Of a stretch of DNA of 33,963 nucleotides, positions 13,693 to 21,802 are shown piece after piece; position 1 is the stretch's first letter; every line of letters starts with the position of its first letter. The translations under genes and the position numbers were made by a program. The notes under the pieces are model-generated. The model did not search any database and was not told the DNA's origin. It saw nothing but the letters and a program-made list of their open reading frames with translations. The stretch is from JAXGQD01 sp964574395 (lineage in GTDB: Bacteria; Bacillota; Clostridia; Saccharofermentanales; Fastidiosipilaceae): contig CAZNNL010000023.1 in the NCBI GenBank assembly GCA_964574395.1, positions 1-33,963 of the forward strand. Direction: 5' to 3'.

Positions 13693-15069
13693 ATGACTAC
13701 TACTCAAACAAAGGCAACAGCCCCTTGGCGTGTTGCCATTTATAATCTTGGCTGCCGCGTGAATCGCTATGAGAGTGATGCAGTGAGCAAACAGTTGAAG
13801 GATGCCGGTTTTGCCATCGTTGACTTTGATGAAACCGCCGATTTGTACATCGTAAACACCTGCGCCGTAACCGCGGAGGCCGCCCGCAAGTCGGGGCAGT
13901 TCTTGCGTCGGGCCAAAAAACTCAACCCCGCCGCTCTCGTGGTCGCCATGGGTTGTCTGACCGCGCTTGAAGGGGAGCACAAAAACGCCGACCTAAGTAT
14001 TGGTAACAAGGGCAAAAGCCTCCTCGCCACCCAAGTTCTGGAATTGATGGAAAAGCGCCAGCACACACTTGAAACAGAGCAAATGACCCTTCCTCTGCTT
14101 GATGCGCCGCTAGAATATCTCCCCGAAGGCAGGCCGGATGGCAGCCGTTTCGGTTCGTACGAGGAGTACGGTGCGATTTCAGAACAGTCCGAAACTAGGG
14201 CATTTGTGAAGATTCAGGATGGCTGCAACCAGTTTTGCGCTTACTGTACCATTCCGCTCGCGCGTGGTCGCGTCTGCAGCCGTGACGAGGACGAAATCAT
14301 CAACGAGGTCAAGGCGCTCGTGGCTAGCGGGTATCACGAAATCACTCTGACGGGGATTCACGTGTGTTCGTATGGTGCTGATTTTGGCAAAACCAGCCTC
14401 GCCCTCATGGACCTCTGCGATAAACTCAGTCCCCTCGAAGACCTCAAACGTATACGCTTTGGGTCGGTGGAACCATTATCGATTAGTCCAGAGTTTATTG
14501 CGCGTTTTGCCAAGAATCCTATACTCTGCAGACACCTGCATCTTTCGCTACAAAGCGGAGCTGAACGCACCCTACAACGCATGCGTCGCAACTATACTGC
14601 AGTCCAATTTAGGGAAGTTGCCCTCAATTTGAGGCGTTTAATGCCTGAAATCGAACTCAGCACTGACCTGATTGTCGGTTTTCCAGGTGAAACAGAAGCA
14701 GAGCACCAAGAAAGTTTGGCCTTTTGTGAAGACATTGGTTTTTCGCAGATGCATATTTTCCGCTATTCTGCGCGACCTCTTACAGCTGCGGCGCAATTTG
14801 ATGAGCAGGTGCCAAAGCCAGTGGCTGAGCGCCGTTCTTTGGAAGCGCAGGCTGTTGCGGAGCAGAGCAAAGCGGCGGTTTTCGCACGCTACGTTCCGAG
14901 CAGGCAGACCGTGCTTTTAGAGCAAGAGCAAAACGGTGTTTGGACAGGGTATTGTGATGCATATCTGCCAGTCGTGGTGGAGGATCGTTTTGCCAAAAAT
15001 GGTGACTTTATTGAAGTGGATATTGTTGGCCAAACCCCCGAACACCTGATCGGCAGCAAAGTTTTGTGA
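13693..15069 (+). CDS. tRNA t6A37 methylthiotransferase MtaB
   Basis: A radical SAM enzyme that adds a methylthio group to t6A at position 37 of tRNAs reading ANN codons. The N-terminal UPF0004 domain has the three cluster-binding cysteines C21 (NLGCRVNRYES), C57 (NTCAVT) and C88 (MGCLTA). The radical SAM motif is C178-x3-C182-x2-C185 (CNQFCAYC). LSLQSGAERTLQRMRRNYT and STDLIVGFPGETEAE are typical of the MiaB/MtaB family, and a TRAM-like C-terminal domain ends the 458-residue protein. The NLGC(R/K)VN motif favours MtaB over MiaB or RimO. The ATG at 13693 is used; a TTG two codons earlier is possible. The ribosome binding site is weak, consistent with coupling to the hydrolase gene. Confidence 0.9.
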   Translation: MTTTQTKATAPWRVAIYNLGCRVNRYESDAVSKQLKDAGFAIVDFDETADLYIVNTCAVTAEAARKSGQFLRRAKKLNPAALVVAMGCLTALEGEHKNADLSIGNKGKSLLATQVLELMEKRQHTLETEQMTLPLLDAPLEYLPEGRPDGSRFGSYEEYGAISEQSETRAFVKIQDGCNQFCAYCTIPLARGRVCSRDEDEIINEVKALVASGYHEITLTGIHVCSYGADFGKTSLALMDLCDKLSPLEDLKRIRFGSVEPLSISPEFIARFAKNPILCRHLHLSLQSGAERTLQRMRRNYTAVQFREVALNLRRLMPEIELSTDLIVGFPGETEAEHQESLAFCEDIGFSQMHIFRYSARPLTAAAQFDEQVPKPVAERRSLEAQAVAEQSKAAVFARYVPSRQTVLLEQEQNGVWTGYCDAYLPVVVEDRFAKNGDFIEVDIVGQTPEHLIGSKVL

Positions 15070-15156
15070 TTTCTCGAACATTTTAGTCATTCTAAATATT
15101 TTGATAGTCCAACTTGTGCTAAACTAGTGATAATAAACGCACATGGAGGGACACGC

Positions 15157-15420
15157 ATGGCCACAAACGAAACAACCCGCTTTGAAATGAATATCGATAA
15201 ATCTTCCGAAGTCAAAGCCATCATGGAAGAGGTCTTAGCTGCTTTACGCGAGCGAGGCTACAACCCAATCAGCCAGTTTGTCGGCTACTTTTTGTCAGGC
15301 GACCCTACCTACATCACCAACTTCAAAGGCGCCAGAGGTGTCATCCGCCGCATGGAACGCGACGAGCTGCTCGAAGTCATCATTCGCGATTACCTTGACC
15401 GCATTGAAGCTGGGGAATAA
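15157..15420 (+). CDS. IreB-family regulatory phosphoprotein (UPF0297)
   Basis: An 87-residue protein of the IreB/YrzL family. IreB of Enterococcus is a small negative regulator of cephalosporin resistance, phosphorylated by the Ser/Thr kinase IreK. The conserved segments are ALRERGYNPISQFVGYFLSG and DPTYITNFKGARGVIRRMER, with the C-terminal DELLEVIIRDYL. The TTRFEMN near the N-terminus corresponds to the region with the phosphorylated threonines in IreB. The start is ATG 15157, with GGAGGG at 15145-15150. It is followed by ruvX, the usual neighbour in Bacillota. The gene keeps the normal family length. Confidence 0.9.
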   Translation: MATNETTRFEMNIDKSSEVKAIMEEVLAALRERGYNPISQFVGYFLSGDPTYITNFKGARGVIRRMERDELLEVIIRDYLDRIEAGE

Positions 15421-15433
15421 TTTGGTTTTAATG

Positions 15434-15510
15434 GGTTCGGATTTTTCGGATTTTGGTTTTTGGAATTCGGATTTCGGATTTTTTTGGATTTCGGTTTGAG
15501 GGGTTCGGAT
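15434..15510 (+). repeat. Degenerate TTCGGATTTT repeats between ireB and ruvX
   Basis: The 91-bp spacer contains six or so copies of TTCGGATT with variable T-runs, almost only G and T on the + strand. The last copies surround GAGGGG (15498-15503), the ribosome binding site of ruvX, so repeat changes could alter ruvX translation. Confidence 0.7.
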
Positions 15511-15511
15511 T

Positions 15512-15934
15512 TTGAGAGGACGTAGTTTAGGTATAGACTTTGGTTTCACCAGGGTGGGCATTGCCATGAGCGACCCCCTTGGTATTTTGGCGTCTGCTGT
15601 CGAAACCCTAAACTGGAATGGCTCTGATGCTGACTGGATCCTCGAGCGTATTCTGGAAATTTGTAAGACGCATTCTGTTGAGCGCATTGTCTTGGGACTA
15701 CCCAAACGTACGGACGGCAAAACCAGCGAAACTGCCGAAAAAGCCCGGCTCTTTGGCGATGAACTCGCATCGCTCACAGGCCTGCCCGTGATTTACCAAG
15801 ACGAACGCTATACCACCGTTATCGCCTCTCGCATTCTTAAAGATTCTCATGTTAAGGGCAAAAACAAACGCGGCGTCATCGACCAAGTCGCCGCCGAAAT
15901 CATCCTCCAATCCTATTTGGATGAGCAGCGCTAG
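15512..15934 (+). CDS. RuvX/YqgF Holliday-junction resolvase-like nuclease
   Basis: A 140-residue RNase H-fold protein of normal family length. In this family it is linked to Holliday junction resolution and to pre-16S rRNA 5' maturation. The first acidic residue lies in SLGIDFGFTRVGIAMSD (D9). The glycine-rich VLGLPKRTDGKTSE matches the (V/I)GLP motif, ERYTT provides the central Glu, and GVIDQVAAEIILQSYLD carries the last Asp. The start is TTG at 15512, chosen because GAGGGG lies 8 nt upstream and the protein begins MRGRSLGIDFG as in relatives. It follows ireB in the usual order. A TTG start next to a repeat-laden ribosome binding site is a mild oddity. Confidence 0.9.
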   Translation: MRGRSLGIDFGFTRVGIAMSDPLGILASAVETLNWNGSDADWILERILEICKTHSVERIVLGLPKRTDGKTSETAEKARLFGDELASLTGLPVIYQDERYTTVIASRILKDSHVKGKNKRGVIDQVAAEIILQSYLDEQR

Positions 15935-16031
15935 GTTTTCTTTCCGAACGATTTGAATAAAGTGATTAGTTTAGCGTCCGATAAATTTTCGGCGGTTTGT
16001 GTGTGCCAAGTTTTCCGTTTGTGTTGAGAGG

Positions 16032-16110
16032 GTGGTCAATATTTACGGTAAATCCGGGGGTCAGCGAAAAAAACCGAATTCACCATGGATTTAGTAGAGA
16101 TATTGACCAC
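16032..16110. repeat. 79-bp palindromic element, copy 1
   Basis: It starts GTGGTCAATAT and ends ATATTGACCAC, perfect 11-bp terminal inverted repeats. Inside, TAAATCC and GGATTTA also pair, giving a two-step hairpin around a loop containing A7. It is identical to copies 2 (visible part) and 3. No coding capacity is recognised. It could be a MITE-like or REP-like element. Confidence 0.85.
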
Positions 16111-16133
16111 TCTGCAGCACATCGCGGGCTAAA

Positions 16134-16188
16134 GTGGTCAATATTTACGGTAAATCCGGGGGTCAGCGAAAAAAACCGAATTCACCAT
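16134..16188. repeat. 79-bp palindromic element, copy 2 (cut by a gap)
   Basis: It begins 23 bp after copy 1 and is identical to it as far as the N run at 16189. The 23-bp spacer is GC-rich (it includes TCTGCAGCACATCGCGGGCT). Confidence 0.85.
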
Positions 16189-16288
16189 NNNNNNNNNNNN
16201 NNNNNNNNNNNNNNNNNNNNNNNNNNNNNNNNNNNNNNNNNNNNNNNNNNNNNNNNNNNNNNNNNNNNNNNNNNNNNNNNNNNNNNNN
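16189..16288. other. Assembly gap (100 N) inside the repeat block
   Basis: The gap begins inside repeat copy 2 and ends exactly where copy 3 starts, the pattern expected when an assembler collapses a longer array. More copies may be hidden. Confidence 0.99.
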
Positions 16289-16367
16289 GTGGTCAATATT
16301 TACGGTAAATCCGGGGGTCAGCGAAAAAAACCGAATTCACCATGGATTTAGTAGAGATATTGACCAC
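16289..16367. repeat. 79-bp palindromic element, copy 3
   Basis: A complete copy with both 11-bp terminal inverted repeats, immediately after the gap. The stretch 15935-16537 holds only these repeats and a promoter and shows no gene. Confidence 0.85.
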
Positions 16368-16483
16368 ATGGAAAGTTCGGCACCGACGCTAGCGAAGATT
16401 CTAACCACTCAAACAAGTGATTTTGCTTCACGAGAAATTCGTGAATAAACGTGGGGGAGCTTGGGTTTTTATAAAAAACTCTG

Positions 16484-16492
16484 TGTTATAAT
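16484..16492 (+). promoter_or_regulatory. Extended -10 promoter of the DUF1292 genes
   Basis: TGTTATAAT (TG, one base, TATAAT at 16487-16492) lies 46 bp before the ATG at 16538; no clear -35 box. Confidence 0.5.
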
Positions 16493-16537
16493 CGGTTTAG
16501 GCTTTTGGCCAAGTTAAACCCCTTGAGGAGGTTCAAT

Positions 16538-16918
16538 ATGTTAGTATTTAATTCATTTTTTGATACCGTTTCGGATGATGACAGCCAGGTTGAGCATGAC
16601 CATGATCATGACCACTTGAATGAAGAGGTGGCGTTGGTGACGATGGTTGACCAAGAGACTGGTGAGGAGTTTGAGTTCGAAATCGCTGATGAATTTGATT
16701 TTGATGGTGAGTTATATCTGGTTTTGCTTACAACTGATGAAGATCCGGAAGCGGTTTTTGTTCGCGTAGTTACTCAAGAAGATGGAACGGAAGCTTTGGA
16801 AAGCTTGTCTGACGAAGAATTTGATCGTGTATCTGATGAGTATGAGCGTCTTTGCGAACTCGAAGAAGAGGAAGAAGACTTCGACGATGAAGACGAAGAT
16901 GAAGACTCTGAAGAGTAA
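16538..16918 (+). CDS. DUF1292 protein, acidic (paralogue 1)
   Basis: A 126-residue, very acidic protein. Residues about 30-75 (VALVTMVDQETGEEFEFEIA, then DFDGELYLVLLTTDED) match the DUF1292 pattern: a hydrophobic strand, a charged turn, and a Tyr-rich strand. An HDHDHDH stretch (about 20-26) could bind metal, which is inference. The last 25 residues are almost all Glu and Asp. The function of DUF1292 is unknown; the gene often lies near ruvX in Clostridia, as here. The start is ATG 16538 with GAGGAGG just upstream; an upstream in-frame extension to 16505 has no ribosome binding site. Confidence 0.8.
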   Translation: MLVFNSFFDTVSDDDSQVEHDHDHDHLNEEVALVTMVDQETGEEFEFEIADEFDFDGELYLVLLTTDEDPEAVFVRVVTQEDGTEALESLSDEEFDRVSDEYERLCELEEEEEDFDDEDEDEDSEE

Positions 16919-16947
16919 AGTTAGTTAACAAGGATTTGTGAATTTCG

Positions 16948-17265
16948 ATGGCTGCTGGAGCTAGAAAAAAACGAAGAATGCAAGCACAAGAACCCGATGA
17001 TACTGAGTTGATTGTGCTTGAAGATGTTGATAACGGCAACGAGTATTATCTTGCCGTTATTGATTCGTTTACTGTTAATGGTCGTGAGTATGTGGCGATG
17101 ACTGCGTATGAGCCGGATGATGGGACGCATCGTGATCCGGAGTTTGTGATTATGCGTTTTGCGCGTGGTAATAACAATGAACAATATTATCAGTCAATTC
17201 GGAGCCGCAAAGAACTGAATCTTGTATTTGAAGTGTTTTTTGAGCGCTATACTGCTGCCATTTGA
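16948..17265 (+). CDS. DUF1292 protein (paralogue 2)
   Basis: A 105-residue second DUF1292-type protein, 29 bp after the first and on the same strand. The core is LIVLEDVDNGNEYYLAVIDS followed by FTVNGREYVAMTAYEPDDG and DPEFVIMRF. A basic N-terminus (MAAGARKKRRM) contrasts with the acidic tail of its neighbour, so the two might interact by charge (inference). The C-terminal ELNLVFEVFFERY is helical and amphipathic. The function is unknown. The ribosome binding site (AAGGA about 13 nt upstream) is weak, suggesting coupling to the first gene. Confidence 0.75.
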   Translation: MAAGARKKRRMQAQEPDDTELIVLEDVDNGNEYYLAVIDSFTVNGREYVAMTAYEPDDGTHRDPEFVIMRFARGNNNEQYYQSIRSRKELNLVFEVFFERYTAAI

Positions 17266-17358
17266 TTCTCGATAAATAGTTACTATTTGGCTCGAACTGA
17301 GAACTCTTTTTATTGTGCGCATGCTTTTCTGCGCAGAGTAAATAGAGGATGGTGAATA

Positions 17359-18663
17359 ATGAACGACAACAACCAAAGATATAATTACGACCCGAGTGAT
17401 ACGAACGGGGATACCCAAGGTTTTGTGCCTGCGAATCCGCAATACGGGCAACCCCAATACTCGCAACCACAGTACGGGCAACCGCAATACGGGCAACCCC
17501 AATACTCGCAACCACAATACGGGCAACCGCAGTATGAGCAACAGCAATACGCACAGTCCCAATACGAGCAGCCGCATTACACACAGCCGCAATATCAGCA
17601 ATCACAATTTCAAGGCTCGCATCAGAGCGCGCAATATGGTGCAATTGGTGAAAATCAATACCAATTTCAACACCCAACCCAACCTACGAATCCAAACCAA
17701 GGCTACCCACAGCCAACACAGTACCCACAAAACAACGCGCCGTACCCTTTCGTGCCGCCGACCCCAATTCTTTACACTGGCCAACCGCCGATTCAACCCA
17801 GAAAACAGCTCTCCGCCGGCACCTTCCTAATCCCGCTCGGCTTTATGATGCTGCACATGTTCGTGCTGACACTAGTCGCAGTCATTTTGGGCTTTTTCAT
17901 TGGCTTAAATGCAGTCACAGCTAGCACCGACATGCAGAACTTGCAGGAGCAGATTCTAGAACAAACAGGAAAAATGCAAATCTACGCGCTCCTCATAGCC
18001 ATGCCCATCCTCATAGCACTCTACATCCTCGCTGCCAAATTACTAAAACGCCGCAGCAACCCCTACGTCTATTTCGACAAACCCCGAACCGGCGACGTCT
18101 TACGCGCCATCGTAATCGGCATAGGCTGCCTAGGGATAGCGAATCTCATCATGCTGCTGTTCCAAGAACTATCCAAAAACTCGCGCTTCATCGGCCAACA
18201 ATACGACACCTACATACAAACGACAGGCAGTATGAATCTCGACATCAACGTTTTCGTGCTAATTATAGCCATCTGCATCTTAGTCCCCATCGCCGAAGAA
18301 CTCCTATTCAGAGGGCTGATTGCAGGCGAATTTCGGAGAGCGATGCCCGATTGGCTGAATATCCTGATTAATGGCACGCTCTTTGCCCTTTTCCACATGA
18401 ATTTCATCCAAAGCATTTACGTTTTCCCAGCCGGCTTAGCACTCACTGCGGTGGGTTTGTGGAGTCGCTCAATTTGGGTGCCGATCATCCTCCATGCCGT
18501 ATACAACTTCTGCGGAAGTGTGGCGCTGGTCCTAATTGGTGACAACGTAGAACTGGCAGGATTATTCTTTCTCTTCCAAATGGCGTGTATCGTGATTAGC
18601 GTCTTTTTTGCAATCTGGTCCTATCGCAAACGAAAAAAAGAAGTGCTGATGGTCTACCCATGA
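17359..18663 (+). CDS. CPBP-family intramembrane metalloprotease with PQYxQ repeat N-terminus
   Basis: A 434-residue membrane protein of the CPBP (CAAX protease and bacteriocin-processing, Abi) family. The motif EELLFRG gives E313, E314 and R318; downstream FHMNF and HAVYNF supply the His/Asn residues of motifs 2 and 3. Several hydrophobic helices start at about residue 155. Residues 27-86 are 12 tandem pentapeptides of the form PQYxQ, encoded by 15-bp repeats, then Gln/Asn/Pro-rich sequence to about 150: a long disordered cytoplasmic tail. The family includes prenyl-protein proteases and bacteriocin-immunity proteins; the substrate is unknown here. AGAGG precedes the ATG. The last 4 bp overlap the next gene (ATGA, 18660-18663), so the two products are probably made together. 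Confidence 0.85.
   Translation: MNDNNQRYNYDPSDTNGDTQGFVPANPQYGQPQYSQPQYGQPQYGQPQYSQPQYGQPQYEQQQYAQSQYEQPHYTQPQYQQSQFQGSHQSAQYGAIGENQYQFQHPTQPTNPNQGYPQPTQYPQNNAPYPFVPPTPILYTGQPPIQPRKQLSAGTFLIPLGFMMLHMFVLTLVAVILGFFIGLNAVTASTDMQNLQEQILEQTGKMQIYALLIAMPILIALYILAAKLLKRRSNPYVYFDKPRTGDVLRAIVIGIGCLGIANLIMLLFQELSKNSRFIGQQYDTYIQTTGSMNLDINVFVLIIAICILVPIAEELLFRGLIAGEFRRAMPDWLNILINGTLFALFHMNFIQSIYVFPAGLALTAVGLWSRSIWVPIILHAVYNFCGSVALVLIGDNVELAGLFFLFQMACIVISVFFAIWSYRKRKKEVLMVYP
17437..17616 (+). repeat. 15-bp tandem repeat (12 units) coding PQYxQ
   Basis: Twelve in-frame units of the type CARYMNCARTAYNNR, encoding residues 27-86 of the CPBP protein. Early units (CAACCNCAATACGGG type) are nearly identical; later ones drift. 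Slippage would change tail length without breaking the frame. Confidence 0.85.
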
Positions 18664-21600
18664 ACGCACTGGCCCAAATCATTAATCGCATAAAGAAGAA
18701 CGGTAGTACGATTTTACGGAGGCCGTTTTTGCTATTTCTGCTGTGTGCGCTGCTCATTCTTGGTCTGGCGCTGAGTTTTTATTATACGCTTGGCAAAACG
18801 AACCCCAGCACCCTATCCCTCCGCTATCAAATCCCCCAAAGCGACAAACCCGCCCCGCTACTTCGCGGCATTGGACTCGACCTCAGCGAAGTCGAAAGCC
18901 CCAATCTCATCGAGAATCCAGATTTTGCGCCCTACCTCTACAAGTTCGCCGTCCCCCTCACGCGCATTGAAGAACACAGCGTCTTCAGCGCTTACAACCG
19001 CACAGAATCTGACCAGTTTCAGGACCATTTTTTCAATCAAGCGAGCGTGAGGTTTCTACGCAGCAAAATGGGCATGCAAGAAGAACTGGGCAGGGGAGTC
19101 ATCGAGCAGCACCTCGTCGCCCGCCTTGGCCCGGGTAGAGACATTGTCTTGGCCGGTCAATCGCCTGGTGAATACTTGGACATCGCCTGGCGCTTGCAGG
19201 AAGACGGAACGGTCAGGGATGTCTTGGCAGTTGGTGAAGCAGGACACGCTATCGCGGCCTTTTTGTCAAACAATCCTGCAGTGGTGGATTTAGAGACGCA
19301 GACGAAATTGGTTGCTGCTTTTGCCGATAATGAAGGCTATATTGTGCTGAACGAATTTGGTGAGATTTTTCTGTCAGATGCCGAAGCCCAAAATTGGGAA
19401 AACCTGCCGCCTCAGATCGCCGAAAGTAACTGGCGCGCTACGGATGTGCTGCGTGTTAATGGCAAAATCATCATCAGCGGCACGCTCGGCCGCATACTTA
19501 TGATTGATGGCCAAGATGCCCACATACTGCAGCTCGCCACCAGCACCAAACTCAATGCTCTGGCGGTCCATGAGAATGAAGTCATTGTTGCCGGAGACTT
19601 TAACCAAGTCTGGCATGCTGACCTTAGCGGCGACGCTTTAGACTTCAAACGTCTTACGCTGCCGGACTACGAAACTACTAAGCCACATTGGACAGAGGTC
19701 ATTTCTGAACATGGCAATCTTATGCTTACCGGGACAAAAACTAGCCTGCTGCAAGGCCAAAGCCTGGACCAACTAAGTCCTATCAACACCGACTTCCTCG
19801 AGCGCGCTGGCTTAAGTCTACGCGTCATTATGTTGTCGGCGGAAGATATACTTTTGCAAGCCTCAAACACTGAGGTGTATCGCAGTGCGGACGCGGGCCA
19901 GAGCTTTCAAGCGCTGGAAACCCCGGAAGACTACCTGGGCAAACTGCACCGTATCGGCACAGAGCGTCTGGTGGGCATCAAACAACGCGGCCTCTTAAGC
20001 ATCTATCCGCTGGAAGCCTCCTTCGCCATTTCCAAAGAGGTCAATGCCCTAAAACTCGAAGCCGGCGATATGATGTATCTGGAGCAGCTTAGCTACAACC
20101 CCAATAGCCAGGCGGCCACACAGGTCGCAGCTTGGGAATCCGCCAAAACCACGCAGACTCTGCTAAAAACAGGCGATGACAGTTATCGATTCTACCTCAG
20201 CAACGTCGACCAAGTCGCCATTAGTTCACTATCTACTCCACTACAAAAGGTAGACGCCTTCCTGCTCAATTTGCACGACAGCAGCGCAACGCAGCACCTC
20301 GACAGCAGCAGGCTTCAAGAAGGCCTGGTTTACACGCTAGCCGTCAAAGCAGTCGAATCGAAAGACATCTTAAATCTTCAAAACCAAAACCCCAGCATCC
20401 TACGTGTTCGCCTAAGCGGGCCCTTCCCGGAACAAGTCCTAGAATTCGTTGCCTGGCAAAACACCCCCACCACCCAAGAACTCCGCTTTGTCATGCCAAG
20501 GCTCACCGGAGAAAGCACGCAAGAAACCCTCATCCAGCTCGAAGTAGAAGGCAGCTTAGCCCTCGACCACATCTATTTCGGCCTCGACAAAGACCTGTTC
20601 AACAGCCTGAGCAACGCACAAAACACACTCATCAAAACCGCCAAACCCGACATTATAAGACTCTCGGGACTGCGCATTGGAAGCGCAGGGCTTGCTACAG
20701 AACAATGGCTACTCAACAAGGAAGCCTTTGTTTCAGGCCAATCGACTAGCTCCATGAACCTCGGCGAAGCCATGCGCCTCGTGCAAAGCATGCAAGCGCA
20801 GCCTTGGATCAGCATCGACGCCTACAGCTCAACGCTCGAAATCCAAAACCTCATTACGTACCTCGCCGCGGGCATAGATGATCCGCTAGGTCAGTTGCGC
20901 CTCAATCAGGGGAGTACAACGCCCTGGACTTCAGGCTTCGAGCGCATTTACATTGAGTTTATGGATGATGACAATGTGCTGCAGACAGCGATGGACAAGG
21001 CTGCTTTTGCCGAAACCATGAAAAGCGCCATTGAAAATAGCCCTCAATACAACCAAATCAAGCACAAGATCATCTTCGTGGATGGGATGGAGTATCACGG
21101 TGAGCGCATGTTGTCTCAGGCCGATTTTCATAGTCTGACTTTCCCGGTCACAGACGAAATGCCTCAGGAGACGAGCTTTGCAGGGATTCGTAAGCTTTAC
21201 GAAAGCTATCAAACCGAGACCCCCAGGCGCATGGAGAGCGGAAACGACATGCCGCAAGAACTGATCCGCAGCCTACAAAATTCCACCTTCGTCCAGACTC
21301 TCACGCCCGCAGAACAGCTCTATCTCCTACTCTACGATTATGGAGAGGGGACTGCCCTCATAAATATCGATATTCTTCTTGGCAAAACCCCAGCCCTCTT
21401 CGAACTCAGCCGTTTCAGCCCCGACACCCGCCGCCTCAGCCTTCAAGAAAATCAAGACGTCAGCATTATCGCTTTTGGTGATTCGGATAAACCGCGCATC
21501 TACGCCTGGTCCACCAGTGTCAATAAAGCCGTTATACGCCTGGAAACAGGGGTGAGCGAAGGTCTGAACATCAGGTACTATGATCGTAATTTAGTTCTAC

Positions 21601-21674
21601 AAAGCAGCGGTAGCTACCCAGGCGACGACAAAGACATCACACTCCTACCCGGCATGCTCGTCATTGTGGATTAG
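18660..21674 (+). CDS. Large membrane-anchored protein: beta-propeller plus degenerate GH51-like domain
   Basis: A 1004-residue protein with one N-terminal membrane helix (about 18-40, after a basic stretch), the rest predicted outside the cell. Residues about 150-460 look like a beta-propeller: repeated short strands, GKIIISGTLGRILMIDG and an Asp-box VYRSADAGQSF (406-416). A jelly-roll-like segment with LEVEGSLALDHIYFGLD (near 630-650) resembles the carbohydrate-binding part of GH51-type glycosidases. A barrel-like part follows: MQAQPWISIDAYSS (from about 712), an NLITYLAAG strand, GQLRLNQG and FERIYIEFMDDD. In true GH51/arabinofuranosidase-like enzymes the last motif carries the acid/base Glu (GNE); here it is FMDD (767-770), so the domain may bind but not cleave sugars. 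It is coupled to the CPBP gene by an ATGA overlap. A ligand is not known. Confidence 0.65.
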   Translation: MNALAQIINRIKKNGSTILRRPFLLFLLCALLILGLALSFYYTLGKTNPSTLSLRYQIPQSDKPAPLLRGIGLDLSEVESPNLIENPDFAPYLYKFAVPLTRIEEHSVFSAYNRTESDQFQDHFFNQASVRFLRSKMGMQEELGRGVIEQHLVARLGPGRDIVLAGQSPGEYLDIAWRLQEDGTVRDVLAVGEAGHAIAAFLSNNPAVVDLETQTKLVAAFADNEGYIVLNEFGEIFLSDAEAQNWENLPPQIAESNWRATDVLRVNGKIIISGTLGRILMIDGQDAHILQLATSTKLNALAVHENEVIVAGDFNQVWHADLSGDALDFKRLTLPDYETTKPHWTEVISEHGNLMLTGTKTSLLQGQSLDQLSPINTDFLERAGLSLRVIMLSAEDILLQASNTEVYRSADAGQSFQALETPEDYLGKLHRIGTERLVGIKQRGLLSIYPLEASFAISKEVNALKLEAGDMMYLEQLSYNPNSQAATQVAAWESAKTTQTLLKTGDDSYRFYLSNVDQVAISSLSTPLQKVDAFLLNLHDSSATQHLDSSRLQEGLVYTLAVKAVESKDILNLQNQNPSILRVRLSGPFPEQVLEFVAWQNTPTTQELRFVMPRLTGESTQETLIQLEVEGSLALDHIYFGLDKDLFNSLSNAQNTLIKTAKPDIIRLSGLRIGSAGLATEQWLLNKEAFVSGQSTSSMNLGEAMRLVQSMQAQPWISIDAYSSTLEIQNLITYLAAGIDDPLGQLRLNQGSTTPWTSGFERIYIEFMDDDNVLQTAMDKAAFAETMKSAIENSPQYNQIKHKIIFVDGMEYHGERMLSQADFHSLTFPVTDEMPQETSFAGIRKLYESYQTETPRRMESGNDMPQELIRSLQNSTFVQTLTPAEQLYLLLYDYGEGTALINIDILLGKTPALFELSRFSPDTRRLSLQENQDVSIIAFGDSDKPRIYAWSTSVNKAVIRLETGVSEGLNIRYYDRNLVLQSSGSYPGDDKDITLLPGMLVIVD

Positions 21675-21724
21675 CTGAGTGCCAGCAAAATTAACAATTT
21701 GATAATCTTCCACTTTCAGACATA

Positions 21725-21733
21725 TGATATAAT
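21725..21733 (+). promoter_or_regulatory. Extended -10 promoter of the Bax inhibitor-1 gene
   Basis: TGATATAAT (TG, one base, TATAAT at 21728-21733), 70 bp before the ATG at 21803. The -35 region is weak. Confidence 0.5.
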
Positions 21734-21802
21734 TTACCCGTAAACTTAGATAAAGCTAACTATCCTTGATAGGAAATATCACTAAGCAGGAGGAACTCCA
21801 AT

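Noticed and set aside
16032..16367. A CRISPR-like array (repeat, 23-bp spacer, repeat)
   Set aside because: The repeat is 79 bp with terminal inverted repeats, far longer than CRISPR repeats; only one true spacer is visible and no cas genes are present.
15997..16448. Plus-strand frames over the 79-bp repeats
   Set aside because: They only translate the repeats and run across the N gap; they have no plausible start signals.
17150..17677. Minus-strand frames rich in Val/Leu/Arg repeats
   Set aside because: They mirror the PQYxQ-coding repeat of the CPBP gene on the plus strand and have no ribosome binding site.
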